Shown piece by piece: positions 8,620 through 15,765 of a stretch of 34,856 nt of DNA. The translations under genes were made by a program, and so were the position numbers. Source of the DNA: a virus; the IMG/VR virus record IMGVR_UViG_3300022907_000051, positions 1 to 34,856 of that record; one strand, given 5' to 3'. The notes beneath the pieces are model-generated. The model did no database searches and was not told the origin of the DNA. It saw nothing but the letters and a program-made list of their open reading frames with translations. Within the stretch, counting starts at the first letter, position 1; the number at the start of each line of letters is the position of its first letter.

Positions 8620-8627
8620 GATAAATA
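8620..8627 (+). promoter_or_regulatory. Late promoter box of the tail tube gene (GATAAATA)
   Basis: GATAAATA placed right after the sheath terminator. The predicted start is near 8633. The leader contains AGGAG (8644-8648), 9 bases before ATG 8658. Confidence 0.7.
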
Positions 8628-8657
8628 CTTTTATAATTAGATTAGGAGCAGAATGAA

Positions 8658-9275
8658 ATGTCAGTTTCATCATTAACAAAGTTTACAGTACCTATTGACG
8701 GTGACCAGAGTGCGGCAAGCCAAGGCTTGTTAATGCCAAAACTAAAATATCGTTTTAGAGCGAGTTTTGAAAACTTTGGTGTAAGCACACCTAGAACTGA
8801 AATGACAAAACAAATAATGAATATAACTCGTCCTAGTGTTACATTTGAAGAGAACATAATTGATATTTACAACAGTAAAGTATACTTAGTAGGTAAACAT
8901 ACTTGGGAACAAATCACAGTAAACTTACGTGATGATGTAAACGGTTCAGTTTCAAAACTAGTAGGCGAGCAAGTACAGAAGCAATTTGATTTTATGGAAC
9001 AATCAAGTGCAGCTTCAGGTATTGATTATAAGTTTATTACACGTTTTGAAATATTAGATGGTGGTAACGGTGCTAGTACTCCTAACGTTCTTGAAACTTG
9101 GGAACTATATGGTTGTTTTATAGCCAATGTAAACTACAATGATTTAGACTATGCATCACAAGAACCAGCAATGATTACTCTTAGTGTAAGATTTGACAAT
9201 GCAGTTCAAACACCATTAGGTGATGGTATTGGTTCAAGTGTAGCAAGAACAGTTGGACAGGTTGTAACTGGCTAA
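8658..9275 (+). CDS. 19: Tail tube protein gp19
   Basis: A 205-aa protein with the tail tube pattern: KYRFRASFENFGV near the N-terminus, MNITRPSVTFEENIIDIYNSKVY, HTWEQITVNLRDD, and a C-terminal WELYGCFIANVNYNDLDYASQEPAMITLSVRFDNA. This protein stacks in hexameric rings to form the DNA channel inside the sheath. It is somewhat longer than T4 gp19 (163 aa). I chose the ATG at 8658 over one at 8653, which is out of frame. It follows the sheath gene as in T4. Confidence 0.88.
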   Translation: MSVSSLTKFTVPIDGDQSAASQGLLMPKLKYRFRASFENFGVSTPRTEMTKQIMNITRPSVTFEENIIDIYNSKVYLVGKHTWEQITVNLRDDVNGSVSKLVGEQVQKQFDFMEQSSAASGIDYKFITRFEILDGGNGASTPNVLETWELYGCFIANVNYNDLDYASQEPAMITLSVRFDNAVQTPLGDGIGSSVARTVGQVVTG

Positions 9276-9291
9276 TAGGAGTTAGTTATAC

Positions 9292-10581
9292 ATGGCTAGT
9301 GTTAATCCACTTTTAAATGGAATGACCTCTGACAAGACGGTTAGAGATTATAAACACGCATCAAAAACTTTCGTAGACAATAACTATGAGTTACAACCAA
9401 AATACAGTAACTTATTCCATGTTGTATTTGAGTTTACCTCAGATGCTGCTACATTATTTGATACCATACAACAGTTAGAAATTCCAATTCTTGTTAAAAG
9501 TGCAGACTTGCCTTCTTATACACTAGATGTGCAAACCCATAATCAATACAATAGAAAAACACAAAGTCATCATAGTTTTCAATATCAGCCAGTGACAATA
9601 CGATTTCATGATGATGCAAAAGAAAATATAAGAAACTTATGGCACAAATATTACATATATTATAATGCAGATCCTACTTATGATTTAGATGGAAACAGTT
9701 ATACAACTTCAGATAAGTACGCAAACAGAACCCAACAACAATGGGGATTACAAAGAGGTAATAAAAGATTTTTTAAAAACATAAAAATCTATAGTATGCA
9801 CAATCATAAATTTGGTGAGTATACTCTTGTAAATCCTATAATTACTGCTTTTAGTCATGATCAACATGCTTATGCTAACGGCGGGTTAATGGAAAACACA
9901 ATGCAAATAGCATATGAAACGGTTAAGTATGCTACAGGTTTTGTCAATAATATTACGCCACGTGGGTTTGGTGATATACATTATGATGTAGAGGTAAGTG
10001 ATTTAAGTGCAGATAATGCAGCTATTGGAGAAGATAACGCATTTATAGATGGTTCTATTAGAACAACAACAGGTGAACGTCCTAAAGATTTATTTCAGGG
10101 AAATGTAATTGGGACAATTACAGATGCAGATATAATCTTTAATCAATCACGTCTTAATACCCAAAATGTCATACAGGACACTATTGGTATTTTTGCTAAC
10201 AATCTATTAACTGGCAAAAAGCCTAGTAGTAATATATTAGTACCAGTAACTGGTGCAGCAGAAAAACTTGTTAATGACCGTGTGGGGAGAATTGAGAATG
10301 GAATAATAGATTTTTTTAAAGGCGAAAATACAACTAGTACAAGACCTAATAATAGTGATATAGTGCCTACAAATGGTATAGTATTTTCTGAAGGACAAAA
10401 TATTCAAACATATAGAAGTAACATTATAAATTCTAGCACATATGATATAGGTTTTGCAAATCAAGTTCCAAGAGCAGGCACAAAATCCAATGCAGCTAAA
10501 ATTAGTGATATGAGAACTGTAGGTGAAAAAAGTAGTATTGTAAGTAAACCTTTAAGCAAATTAGTAGACGCAGGAACATAA
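9292..10581 (+). CDS. Tail-tube-like structural protein (possible tube initiator or terminator)
   Basis: A 429-aa protein. Residues about 35-220 have the tail-tube fold pattern (LQIEIPILVKSADLPSYTLDV-like core, YQPVTIRFHDDAKENIRNLWHKYY, YTLVNPIITAFSHDQHAY, MENTMQIAYETVKYATG). The rest is a Ser/Asn-rich C-terminal extension. T4 uses tube-fold paralogues (gp48 and gp54 at the baseplate) to start the tube, so this larger paralogue next to gp19 may start or cap it. In T4 the portal gene gp20 lies here, and it is absent. The fold call is from sequence pattern; the exact role is inferred. Confidence 0.6.
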   Translation: MASVNPLLNGMTSDKTVRDYKHASKTFVDNNYELQPKYSNLFHVVFEFTSDAATLFDTIQQLEIPILVKSADLPSYTLDVQTHNQYNRKTQSHHSFQYQPVTIRFHDDAKENIRNLWHKYYIYYNADPTYDLDGNSYTTSDKYANRTQQQWGLQRGNKRFFKNIKIYSMHNHKFGEYTLVNPIITAFSHDQHAYANGGLMENTMQIAYETVKYATGFVNNITPRGFGDIHYDVEVSDLSADNAAIGEDNAFIDGSIRTTTGERPKDLFQGNVIGTITDADIIFNQSRLNTQNVIQDTIGIFANNLLTGKKPSSNILVPVTGAAEKLVNDRVGRIENGIIDFFKGENTTSTRPNNSDIVPTNGIVFSEGQNIQTYRSNIINSSTYDIGFANQVPRAGTKSNAAKISDMRTVGEKSSIVSKPLSKLVDAGT

Positions 10582-10582
10582 T

Positions 10583-10954
10583 ATGGCACAGGATACAAAT
10601 TTACCTCTAGTACAACCTGCAGATAATTTTGACCAAAGAGTACAGGATTATTTTACAAACTATTTTACAAATCAAATTAGTATGACCGATATGGAATATG
10701 AAGCTGCAAAAAGTTTTTTTGTAGCAAGAACTGCAAATACTGACGCTGCAGCAGCACTAACTGCTGCTACAATAGAAGCTGCCAACGAACTTAATGTAAA
10801 CATTTTAGATATTATACAACAATTTGAAGGTGTTGCTGATTTAAAAAGTGCAGTTCCTACCTTTTTAAATTTAAGTAGACGCAGTTCTAGTTTATTAGGT
10901 TACGAACAAAATATTACTCCCAATGAAAACATAGCCAGACAAATAGAGGCTTAA
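10583..10954 (+). CDS. Hypothetical protein in the tail/head block
   Basis: A 123-aa, mainly helical, Ala/Asn-rich protein one base after the preceding gene, with which it is surely cotranscribed. There is no signal peptide, membrane segment or catalytic motif. Position between a tube-like protein and gp4 suggests a virion or assembly role, but I do not recognise the family. Confidence 0.6.
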   Translation: MAQDTNLPLVQPADNFDQRVQDYFTNYFTNQISMTDMEYEAAKSFFVARTANTDAAAALTAATIEAANELNVNILDIIQQFEGVADLKSAVPTFLNLSRRSSSLLGYEQNITPNENIARQIEA

Positions 10955-10955
10955 A

Positions 10956-11396
10956 ATGTTTAGCCGTAATAAATTTGCAAACGGCATATATGAAATGAAA
11001 AATCCACAAAAGTATAGTGGAAATAAATCTCCAAGATACAGAAGTGGATGGGAACATGCATTTATGCGTTTTTGTGATAATCATCCAAGCGTTGTAAATT
11101 GGGCAAGTGAAGCAATACAAATACCTTATCGTAATCCACTAACAGGAAAAGGTACAGTTTATGTACCTGACTTTGTTGTAATGTATCAAGATAAGAATGG
11201 TAAAAAACATGCTGAGCTTATAGAAGTAAAACCTAAATCACAAACAATACTTACAGAAAAAACTCGTAAACAAGAAAAACTTGCAATTGCTATTAACCAT
11301 GCAAAGTGGGAAGCTGCTGCAAAATGGGCAAAGCATAAAGGTCTACGCTTTATAGTTGTAACTGAAGAAGATATTTTTCACAACGGCAAACGTTAG
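10956..11396 (+). CDS. 4: Head completion nuclease-fold protein gp4
   Basis: A 146-aa protein of the T4 gp4 (also called gp50/65) head-completion family. It carries the TnsA-like nuclease core: Glu33 in YRSGWEHAF, PDF at 71-73 and the E90-V-K92 pair in LIEVKPKSQ, i.e. the E...PD...ExK pattern. T4 gp4 acts on filled heads before tail joining, and the fold suggests it trims or protects the packaged DNA end. It starts one base after the preceding stop. All three acidic/Lys motif positions are intact. Confidence 0.85.
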   Translation: MFSRNKFANGIYEMKNPQKYSGNKSPRYRSGWEHAFMRFCDNHPSVVNWASEAIQIPYRNPLTGKGTVYVPDFVVMYQDKNGKKHAELIEVKPKSQTILTEKTRKQEKLAIAINHAKWEAAAKWAKHKGLRFIVVTEEDIFHNGKR

Positions 11397-11402
11397 TAAA
11401 TA
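11395..11402 (+). promoter_or_regulatory. Weak late promoter box before terminase small subunit (AGTAAATA)
   Basis: AGTAAATA overlaps the gp4 stop; the predicted start is near 11408. A TAGGAA ribosome-binding site (11421-11426) precedes ATG 11432. Two mismatches from the consensus make it tentative. Confidence 0.4.
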
Positions 11403-11431
11403 AGTACTAGTATTAATAACTAGGAACCCAC

Positions 11432-11947
11432 ATGACAAAAAAACTAGAAGAACTTTTTAATGTTGAAGTTAGCGAAGAAATGCCTTTGTCTAAAGAAGAA
11501 AGTGAAAAGACTGTAGACACTGTAACTGCAGACGATATTCCTGAATTACAAACTGCTATGGCAAATGTAGATAAAATAGATGCTGCTTTACCTAGTGTAC
11601 GAGAGCTTGACTCTAGTGATAAAGAAATGGATGACATTGCAGACTTAGCAAAAGATACATTTAAGGATCTCATGGACTTGGGTATGAATGTAGAGGCACG
11701 TTTTAGTGGAGAAATATTTAACAATGCAAGTCGTATGTTGGATACTGCATTAAGTGCAAAACAACACAAAGTTAATAAAAAACTGCGTATGGTGGATTTG
11801 CAAATTAAGAAAGCAACATTAGATGCAAAACTTGCTAAACAAGCAAGAGACAATGGTGACGATTTAGAGGATGGACAAGGACATGCAATAGATCGTACAC
11901 AATTATTACAGGAAATATTAGGACGTAATACACACAAAAAGGAATAA
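11432..11947 (+). CDS. 16: Terminase small subunit, gp16-like
   Basis: A 171-aa protein with an acidic N-terminal third, then a long coiled-coil-prone helix pair (about residues 70-140, KDTFKDLMDLGMNVEARFSG...AKQHKVNKKLRMVDLQIKKATLDAKLAKQ) and a charged tail, the arrangement of T4-type gp16. The small subunit forms a ring that recognises phage DNA and stimulates the gp17 motor. Unusually it is about 3.8 kb away from gp17. The assignment rests on helix pattern, size and context. Confidence 0.7.
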   Translation: MTKKLEELFNVEVSEEMPLSKEESEKTVDTVTADDIPELQTAMANVDKIDAALPSVRELDSSDKEMDDIADLAKDTFKDLMDLGMNVEARFSGEIFNNASRMLDTALSAKQHKVNKKLRMVDLQIKKATLDAKLAKQARDNGDDLEDGQGHAIDRTQLLQEILGRNTHKKE

Positions 11948-11950
11948 ATA
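11943..11950 (+). promoter_or_regulatory. Late promoter box (AATAAATA) overlapping the gp16 stop
   Basis: AATAAATA overlaps the gp16 stop codon. The predicted start near 11956 gives a leader with AAAAGGAT (11960-11967) ahead of ATG 11975. Confidence 0.6.
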
Positions 11951-11974
11951 CATACATATAAAAGGATCATAAAG

Positions 11975-12478
11975 ATGAAAAGTTTTAAAAGTTACCTTGT
12001 AGAAAGTGAACAAACTTATAAGTTTCGCATTAAGATGGCCGAAAAAGGCGATGATGAAATAATGAATGCACTTGAAACTGCATTAGAAAAATATGAAGTT
12101 GCAAGTATTAGTAAACCTAAAAAGACACCTATACAAGAACACCCAATGGATTTCCAAACATTAAACAACGCTGAAGTGTTTATAATGGACGCAGAACTTA
12201 AATATCCAGTAACTGCTCATCAACTATATGAATATATTACTCAAACAGTTGGCGTGCCAGCAAGTCACTTAGTTGTTATTAACAGTGATCATCCAGAAGA
12301 GATTGCTCGTGAAGAAGCAATAAAAGAAGAAGGTGACGAGTATAGTGCAAAACTAGATGATCCAGATTACAAAGATGCAAAAGATGTTAAAGCAGAAGAT
12401 AGTTTTGGTGACAAGTATAATGAAAATATGCTAAAAGGATTAGAAACCCGTAAATATGAGTTTGAAAAGGCAAAGTAA
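11975..12478 (+). CDS. Putative internal/prohead protein with capsid-targeting N-terminus
   Basis: A 167-aa protein. The N-terminus MKSFKSYLVESEQ matches the capsid-targeting sequence of T4 internal proteins (MKTYQEFIAEA type), including a gp21 protease site pattern L-x-E before a small residue (LVE|S, after residue 10). The middle (YKFRIKMAEKGDDEIMNALETALEKYEVASISKPKKTP) resembles a conserved protein of cyanophage T4-like genomes; the end is very acidic/charged. I infer it is put into the prohead with its first 10 residues cleaved off. The last base of its stop overlaps the next ATG. Confidence 0.6.
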   Translation: MKSFKSYLVESEQTYKFRIKMAEKGDDEIMNALETALEKYEVASISKPKKTPIQEHPMDFQTLNNAEVFIMDAELKYPVTAHQLYEYITQTVGVPASHLVVINSDHPEEIAREEAIKEEGDEYSAKLDDPDYKDAKDVKAEDSFGDKYNENMLKGLETRKYEFEKAK

Positions 12479-13458
12479 TGAATGACTTATATAAAGCAAT
12501 AGATTCTTTAAAAGATATTATAGCAGAAGAGGAATCTACTGTTAATGAAAAGATTGATTTAGAAACAGGTTATTATACTGGTACAAATATTACACCAACT
12601 AAATTACAGTTAGACCGTTTGAAGAAAAGAGGCCTGGTACCACAAGACTACCAACTTCCTAAAAGAGTTAGTAAAACAAATCCTAGTGCTAGACCGTTCA
12701 TAGACTTTCTTAATAATTTAGGCAACAAAGTTAGTAAAAAAGGTGAAAAAATATTTCCTAAACGTATTGGAAAAGAACCTGATGTTTCACAAGGATCTAC
12801 AATTGCAAAAGCACCAGCGGCTAAAGACAGTGATATTTCACAAGGATCTACTATATCTAAAACGCCAATGAAAAAAGGCAAAGTAAAAGCAACTGCCGCT
12901 AATACAAAAAATTATGACAGAACACTAGCTATACAAAAATATTTAATATCAAAAGGTGCTAAAATAGATGCAGATGGTATAATGGGTCCACAGACAAGAG
13001 CTGCAATGAAACAATTTGGACAACCAGGTGCAACACCAATTGCTAGACCTAAGACAACACCAAAGAGCGGTGGCCCAGATAAAAGATTTGCTACAGGTCC
13101 TGAATTAGATATGCCAGATACAATAGGCAAAGTAAATCCTTCAGCACCTTATAAAGACATTGATAAACTACGTGGACCTGGTAATAAAAATAGATTTACA
13201 GGTTTACCTATGGCACCTAACATGTATAAAAAAGATGCACAGGGCAACTATAGTATGGCTCAAGGCCCAAAGCAACCTGAGAAAAAAGTTGGCGATGATT
13301 TTATAAATCGAATTGCAAATTCTTTTGGAGACATATTTAAAGGCTCAGATAAAAAAGGTAATGCAGATCCACTTAAACTTGCTCAACCAAAAAGTGATAA
13401 TACTACAAAAGTAGCAAATAGAAACATGATTAAACGCATCACTGGTGCAAACACATAA
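12478..13458 (+). CDS. Basic low-complexity protein with peptidoglycan-binding domain
   Basis: A 326-aa lysine- and proline-rich protein. Residues about 146-181 form a compact peptidoglycan-binding (PG_binding_1-like) module: IQKYLISKGAKIDADGIMGP followed by QTRAAMKQF. Upstream are two short repeats, DVSQGSTIAKAP and DISQGSTISKTP (102-113 and 119-130). The N-terminus ...LKDIIAEEES has an I-x-E site that a gp21-like protease might cut. No lytic catalytic domain is visible. It may anchor a virion protein to the cell wall or be an ejected internal protein. Translational coupling (TAATG) to the preceding gene supports shared function. Confidence 0.65.
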   Translation: MNDLYKAIDSLKDIIAEEESTVNEKIDLETGYYTGTNITPTKLQLDRLKKRGLVPQDYQLPKRVSKTNPSARPFIDFLNNLGNKVSKKGEKIFPKRIGKEPDVSQGSTIAKAPAAKDSDISQGSTISKTPMKKGKVKATAANTKNYDRTLAIQKYLISKGAKIDADGIMGPQTRAAMKQFGQPGATPIARPKTTPKSGGPDKRFATGPELDMPDTIGKVNPSAPYKDIDKLRGPGNKNRFTGLPMAPNMYKKDAQGNYSMAQGPKQPEKKVGDDFINRIANSFGDIFKGSDKKGNADPLKLAQPKSDNTTKVANRNMIKRITGANT

Positions 13459-13468
13459 GGAAAGTAAA

Positions 13469-14272
13469 ATGAATATGGACAATATGAGAGAATACTTAGA
13501 TAAAATAATCTCATTGGAGCAAGAGCAACCAGTTGAAGAAGGCGCAGTCAAAGATATGATCCAAGACGTAGAAGAAGGCATGGGTAAAGAAGAGTTTGAG
13601 AAAAAGTATCCAGGTCAAAACTACGATGAGATTAGACAAGAAATTGAAGACAGAATGAATGAAGCAAAAAAAGCACCATTAACATCTGAACTATTACAAA
13701 AGGGATATGATCAAGTATATAATTTTGTAGGCGAATATGGTGATGCTGCTCTTGAGTATCTAGATGATAATGCTCCTACTTTTAATAACTTGTTTACCGA
13801 ATATGATGGTGACTTAGATGTAATTGCAAGCAAGGTAGATATGACCACATTCAATCAAATAATGGATGAATTAAATGATGTTGCTTATGATTTAGAAGGT
13901 GGAGTTTTAGAATCAAAGGTTCAAGAAAATGATATTGAAATGGAAGAAGACTGTGGTTGTGAAGATGATGCAATGGTAAGTGTTCCAGTTCAAGAACTAG
14001 CTGATATACTACAATTAGCAGGTTATGAAAACTATGCAGACAAAATTGAAGAATACGCAAATGAGCCTGAAGAAGAGTACAGTGACACAGAAGATCAGTT
14101 AATTGGACTAAGTGGTGGACTCAACAGACCTAAGAAGCAATATCCTGCAAGTGCACCTGGTGACAACCCAATGGATCAAGAGCCACGTGAAATTGAAGAA
14201 AGCGTAGAGGATAAACTTTACAAAAGTTATAAAGACTTCTTAGAAGCAGAAGAAATTAAATCAGACGACTAA
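13469..14272 (+). CDS. Acidic conserved structural or scaffold-like protein
   Basis: A 267-aa, strongly acidic protein starting at ATG 13469 (TAAGGAAAG upstream; a GTG at 13445 overlapping the previous gene is less likely). Features: an N-terminal acidic helix, a central MEEDCGCEDD stretch, VSVPVQELADILQLAGYENYADKIEEYANEPEEEY, then LSGGLNRPKK...APGDNPM, which I recognise as a conserved stretch in marine T4-like phages. Acidity and helicity suit a scaffold/core or internal protein. It ends convergent with the SGNH gene, overlapping 17 bases. Confidence 0.6.
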   Translation: MNMDNMREYLDKIISLEQEQPVEEGAVKDMIQDVEEGMGKEEFEKKYPGQNYDEIRQEIEDRMNEAKKAPLTSELLQKGYDQVYNFVGEYGDAALEYLDDNAPTFNNLFTEYDGDLDVIASKVDMTTFNQIMDELNDVAYDLEGGVLESKVQENDIEMEEDCGCEDDAMVSVPVQELADILQLAGYENYADKIEEYANEPEEEYSDTEDQLIGLSGGLNRPKKQYPASAPGDNPMDQEPREIEESVEDKLYKSYKDFLEAEEIKSDD

Positions 14273-14807
14273 GTTCGTCTTGTAATAAATTGTATATATA
14301 GCGGTGTCCCTCATCATTAGGATGTAAATGATCCGCTATATATTTTGACTTATTTTCCATTAATATATCAACCATACCTGGCACACAATCCACATGCATA
14401 AAACGTAAATTGTTTAACTTACAAGTAGTTTCAACTATATGTTTAGGATACCAATCGTGTAGTTCCTGTATGTAATTACTGTTTTGATGTAATACATAAT
14501 CTTTTACACTAGCAGTGTTTATACTGCCTGGTTTTTTCTGTTGAATATAATTTAGATGTTCCCATTTATTTTCGTATTTGTTATACCAACTGCTACGATT
14601 AGGATGACTCCAGCCAAATATTACAAAATCTTGTGATGTAATATTACTGTAAGTTTCGCAAAACTTTAGTGCAATGTGTGGGTTACTAGCACTGCTTTCA
14701 CTGTGTTGTATAAATTCATAACCGTATTGTTCTGCTATTAGTTTACCATAACATGTAGTTGCTTCTTCACCTAGACTTACACTACACCCGTATTGATAGA
14801 GTTTCAT
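14256..14807 (-). CDS. SGNH/GDSL-type hydrolase
   Basis: A 183-aa protein with the SGNH hydrolase plan: GCSVSLG near the N-terminus (nucleophile Ser9, GDS-like block), ITSQDFVIFGWSHPNR in the middle, and DHLHPNDEGHRY near the C-terminus supplying the Asp159/His162 pair (DxxHPN). Such enzymes hydrolyse esters, often acetyl groups on polysaccharides or cell-surface glycans. The start overlaps the HNH gene by 26 bases, so the two are translated from one minus-strand message. It might trim host surface glycans or the sugars made by the island further right. Confidence 0.7.
   Translation of the reverse strand: MKLYQYGCSVSLGEEATTCYGKLIAEQYGYEFIQHSESSASNPHIALKFCETYSNITSQDFVIFGWSHPNRSSWYNKYENKWEHLNYIQQKKPGSINTASVKDYVLHQNSNYIQELHDWYPKHIVETTCKLNNLRFMHVDCVPGMVDILMENKSKYIADHLHPNDEGHRYIYNLLQDELSRLI
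14263..14280. terminator. Hairpin at convergent gene ends (weak terminator)
   Basis: AGACGA / TCGTCT form a 6-bp stem with a 6-nt loop exactly where two convergent genes end. No clear T tract follows on either strand, so it is at most a weak terminator or an RNA 3' end stabiliser. Confidence 0.35.
14294..14343. repeat. 11-bp perfect inverted repeat inside the SGNH hydrolase gene
   Basis: ATATATAGCGG (14294-14304) and CCGCTATATAT (14333-14343) are exact inverted complements separated by 28 nt, bracketing the codons of the catalytic DxxHPN motif. It may be coincidence of KYIA and RYIY codons, or an RNA stem in the message. Confidence 0.5.
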
Positions 14808-15327
14808 TGATTACACCATTGTCTATATAATCTAGCCAACTTTTATGTTTCACATAAAATGGCAAACGGCTCCTAAGAGCCGCTAACTGATAACTATTAG
14901 GTTCATGTGGTTTGCGCCTGGGTTTCCATACGCTATCACTCTTTTTTGTATTACACGGCTTACAACATGTTACTATATTTTCCCATGTAGCCTTACCACC
15001 GTGTGATCTAGGCTTTACATGATCCATAGTAAGTTCACTATACTGCTCTTGTGTACCACAATACTGACATTTAAATTCATCACGCAAATGCACATTGAAT
15101 CTACTAAAACTAATTTTACTAGTGCCTTTGTAATATTTTTTAGTCATTATCGTAGCAGGAACTTTCATACTAAAACTAGGACTGCTTATATCCCAGTCTT
15201 CATACCAGTCAAGTACAGTTACTTTTTCTAAAAAATATAACTTGATTGCACGTTTATAATCAATAACACTAACAGGAAAGTTAGTGATTGGTTGACCACT
15301 TGTGTTAAGTAATAGAGTGTCGGACAT
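14782..15327 (-). CDS. HNH endonuclease
   Basis: A 181-aa protein with the N-terminal LLLNTSGQPI pattern common to this HNH family and a complete zinc-HNH core: CQYC (87-90), MDHVKPRSHGG (Asp102-His103), WENIVT (Asn117) and CKPCN (122-126). It would nick or cut DNA with metal help. It can be a free-standing homing-type nuclease or a packaging helper; HNH proteins beside terminase genes assist packaging in HK97-like phages. It separates gp16 from gp17. Its ATG is one end of an 18-bp palindrome that carries its promoter, and no ribosome-binding site fits between. Confidence 0.85.
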   Translation of the reverse strand: MSDTLLLNTSGQPITNFPVSVIDYKRAIKLYFLEKVTVLDWYEDWDISSPSFSMKVPATIMTKKYYKGTSKISFSRFNVHLRDEFKCQYCGTQEQYSELTMDHVKPRSHGGKATWENIVTCCKPCNTKKSDSVWKPRRKPHEPNSYQLAALRSRLPFYVKHKSWLDYIDNGVINETLSIRV

Positions 15328-15342
15328 ATAAATATTTATATG
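15325..15342. promoter_or_regulatory. 18-bp palindrome: bidirectional late promoter ending in two start codons
   Basis: CATATAAATATTTATATG is a perfect palindrome. It contains the full T4 late consensus TATAAATA on both strands (plus: 15327-15334; minus: 15340-15333). Its outer triplets are the start codons of the divergent HNH gene (minus, 15327) and the 141-aa gene (plus, 15340). Each box ends 6 nt before the ATG on its own strand, so each predicted transcript starts at its ATG. Confidence 0.8.
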
Positions 15343-15765
15343 AAATATATTAAGGACGAGTATGTATCGGCTTTTCGTGAATGTTTAATAGAAACTAGCA
15401 GACAAGAAGGTTATACTTTACCAGAAGATATTGAAGCATATGTGGCTATTCTGCTAGGATCGTTTATAGACGAACCTGACTTCCTGCCCAATCCTACATT
15501 TACGGAAGCATATATGAGAGGCACTATGCCTAGCAAAGACTTAGCAGACACGTGTTTATTTGTGCGAGGAGTCTTTCCTAAGTATGGCGATAAAATACAC
15601 ATTACTACTATTGGTAAAAGTAGTTATGGAAATGCAGGTAAGCAATTAAGAATGCGTATGTTTGAAGATATTGCAGACAACTTTGAAATAGTTGTAAAAA
15701 TAATACGCATAAGTACAAGACCCGCAAGAACACATTTTAAGGATGTATCATGGCTAAATCACTAG
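15340..15765 (+). CDS. Conserved hypothetical protein before the terminase large subunit
   Basis: A 141-aa protein with helical N-terminus, then DTCLFVRGVFPKYG and TTIGKSSYGNAGKQL, a pattern I have seen in uncharacterised phage and bacterial proteins. It lacks any ribosome-binding site and starts at the end of the palindromic promoter. Its end overlaps the gp17 start by 16 bases, so it is coupled to the packaging motor. It occupies the position gp16 has in T4 but does not look like gp16. Confidence 0.6.
   Translation: MKYIKDEYVSAFRECLIETSRQEGYTLPEDIEAYVAILLGSFIDEPDFLPNPTFTEAYMRGTMPSKDLADTCLFVRGVFPKYGDKIHITTIGKSSYGNAGKQLRMRMFEDIADNFEIVVKIIRISTRPARTHFKDVSWLNH

Noticed and set aside
11413-11970. 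Long minus-strand reading frame opposite gp16
   Set aside because: Ser/Leu-rich mirror of the gp16 codons with no start signal or recognisable domain; the plus strand has a good start and family pattern.
15325-15342. Palindrome as attachment site or transposon end
   Set aside because: No second copy, target duplication or recombinase was seen, and two exact late-promoter boxes explain it better.
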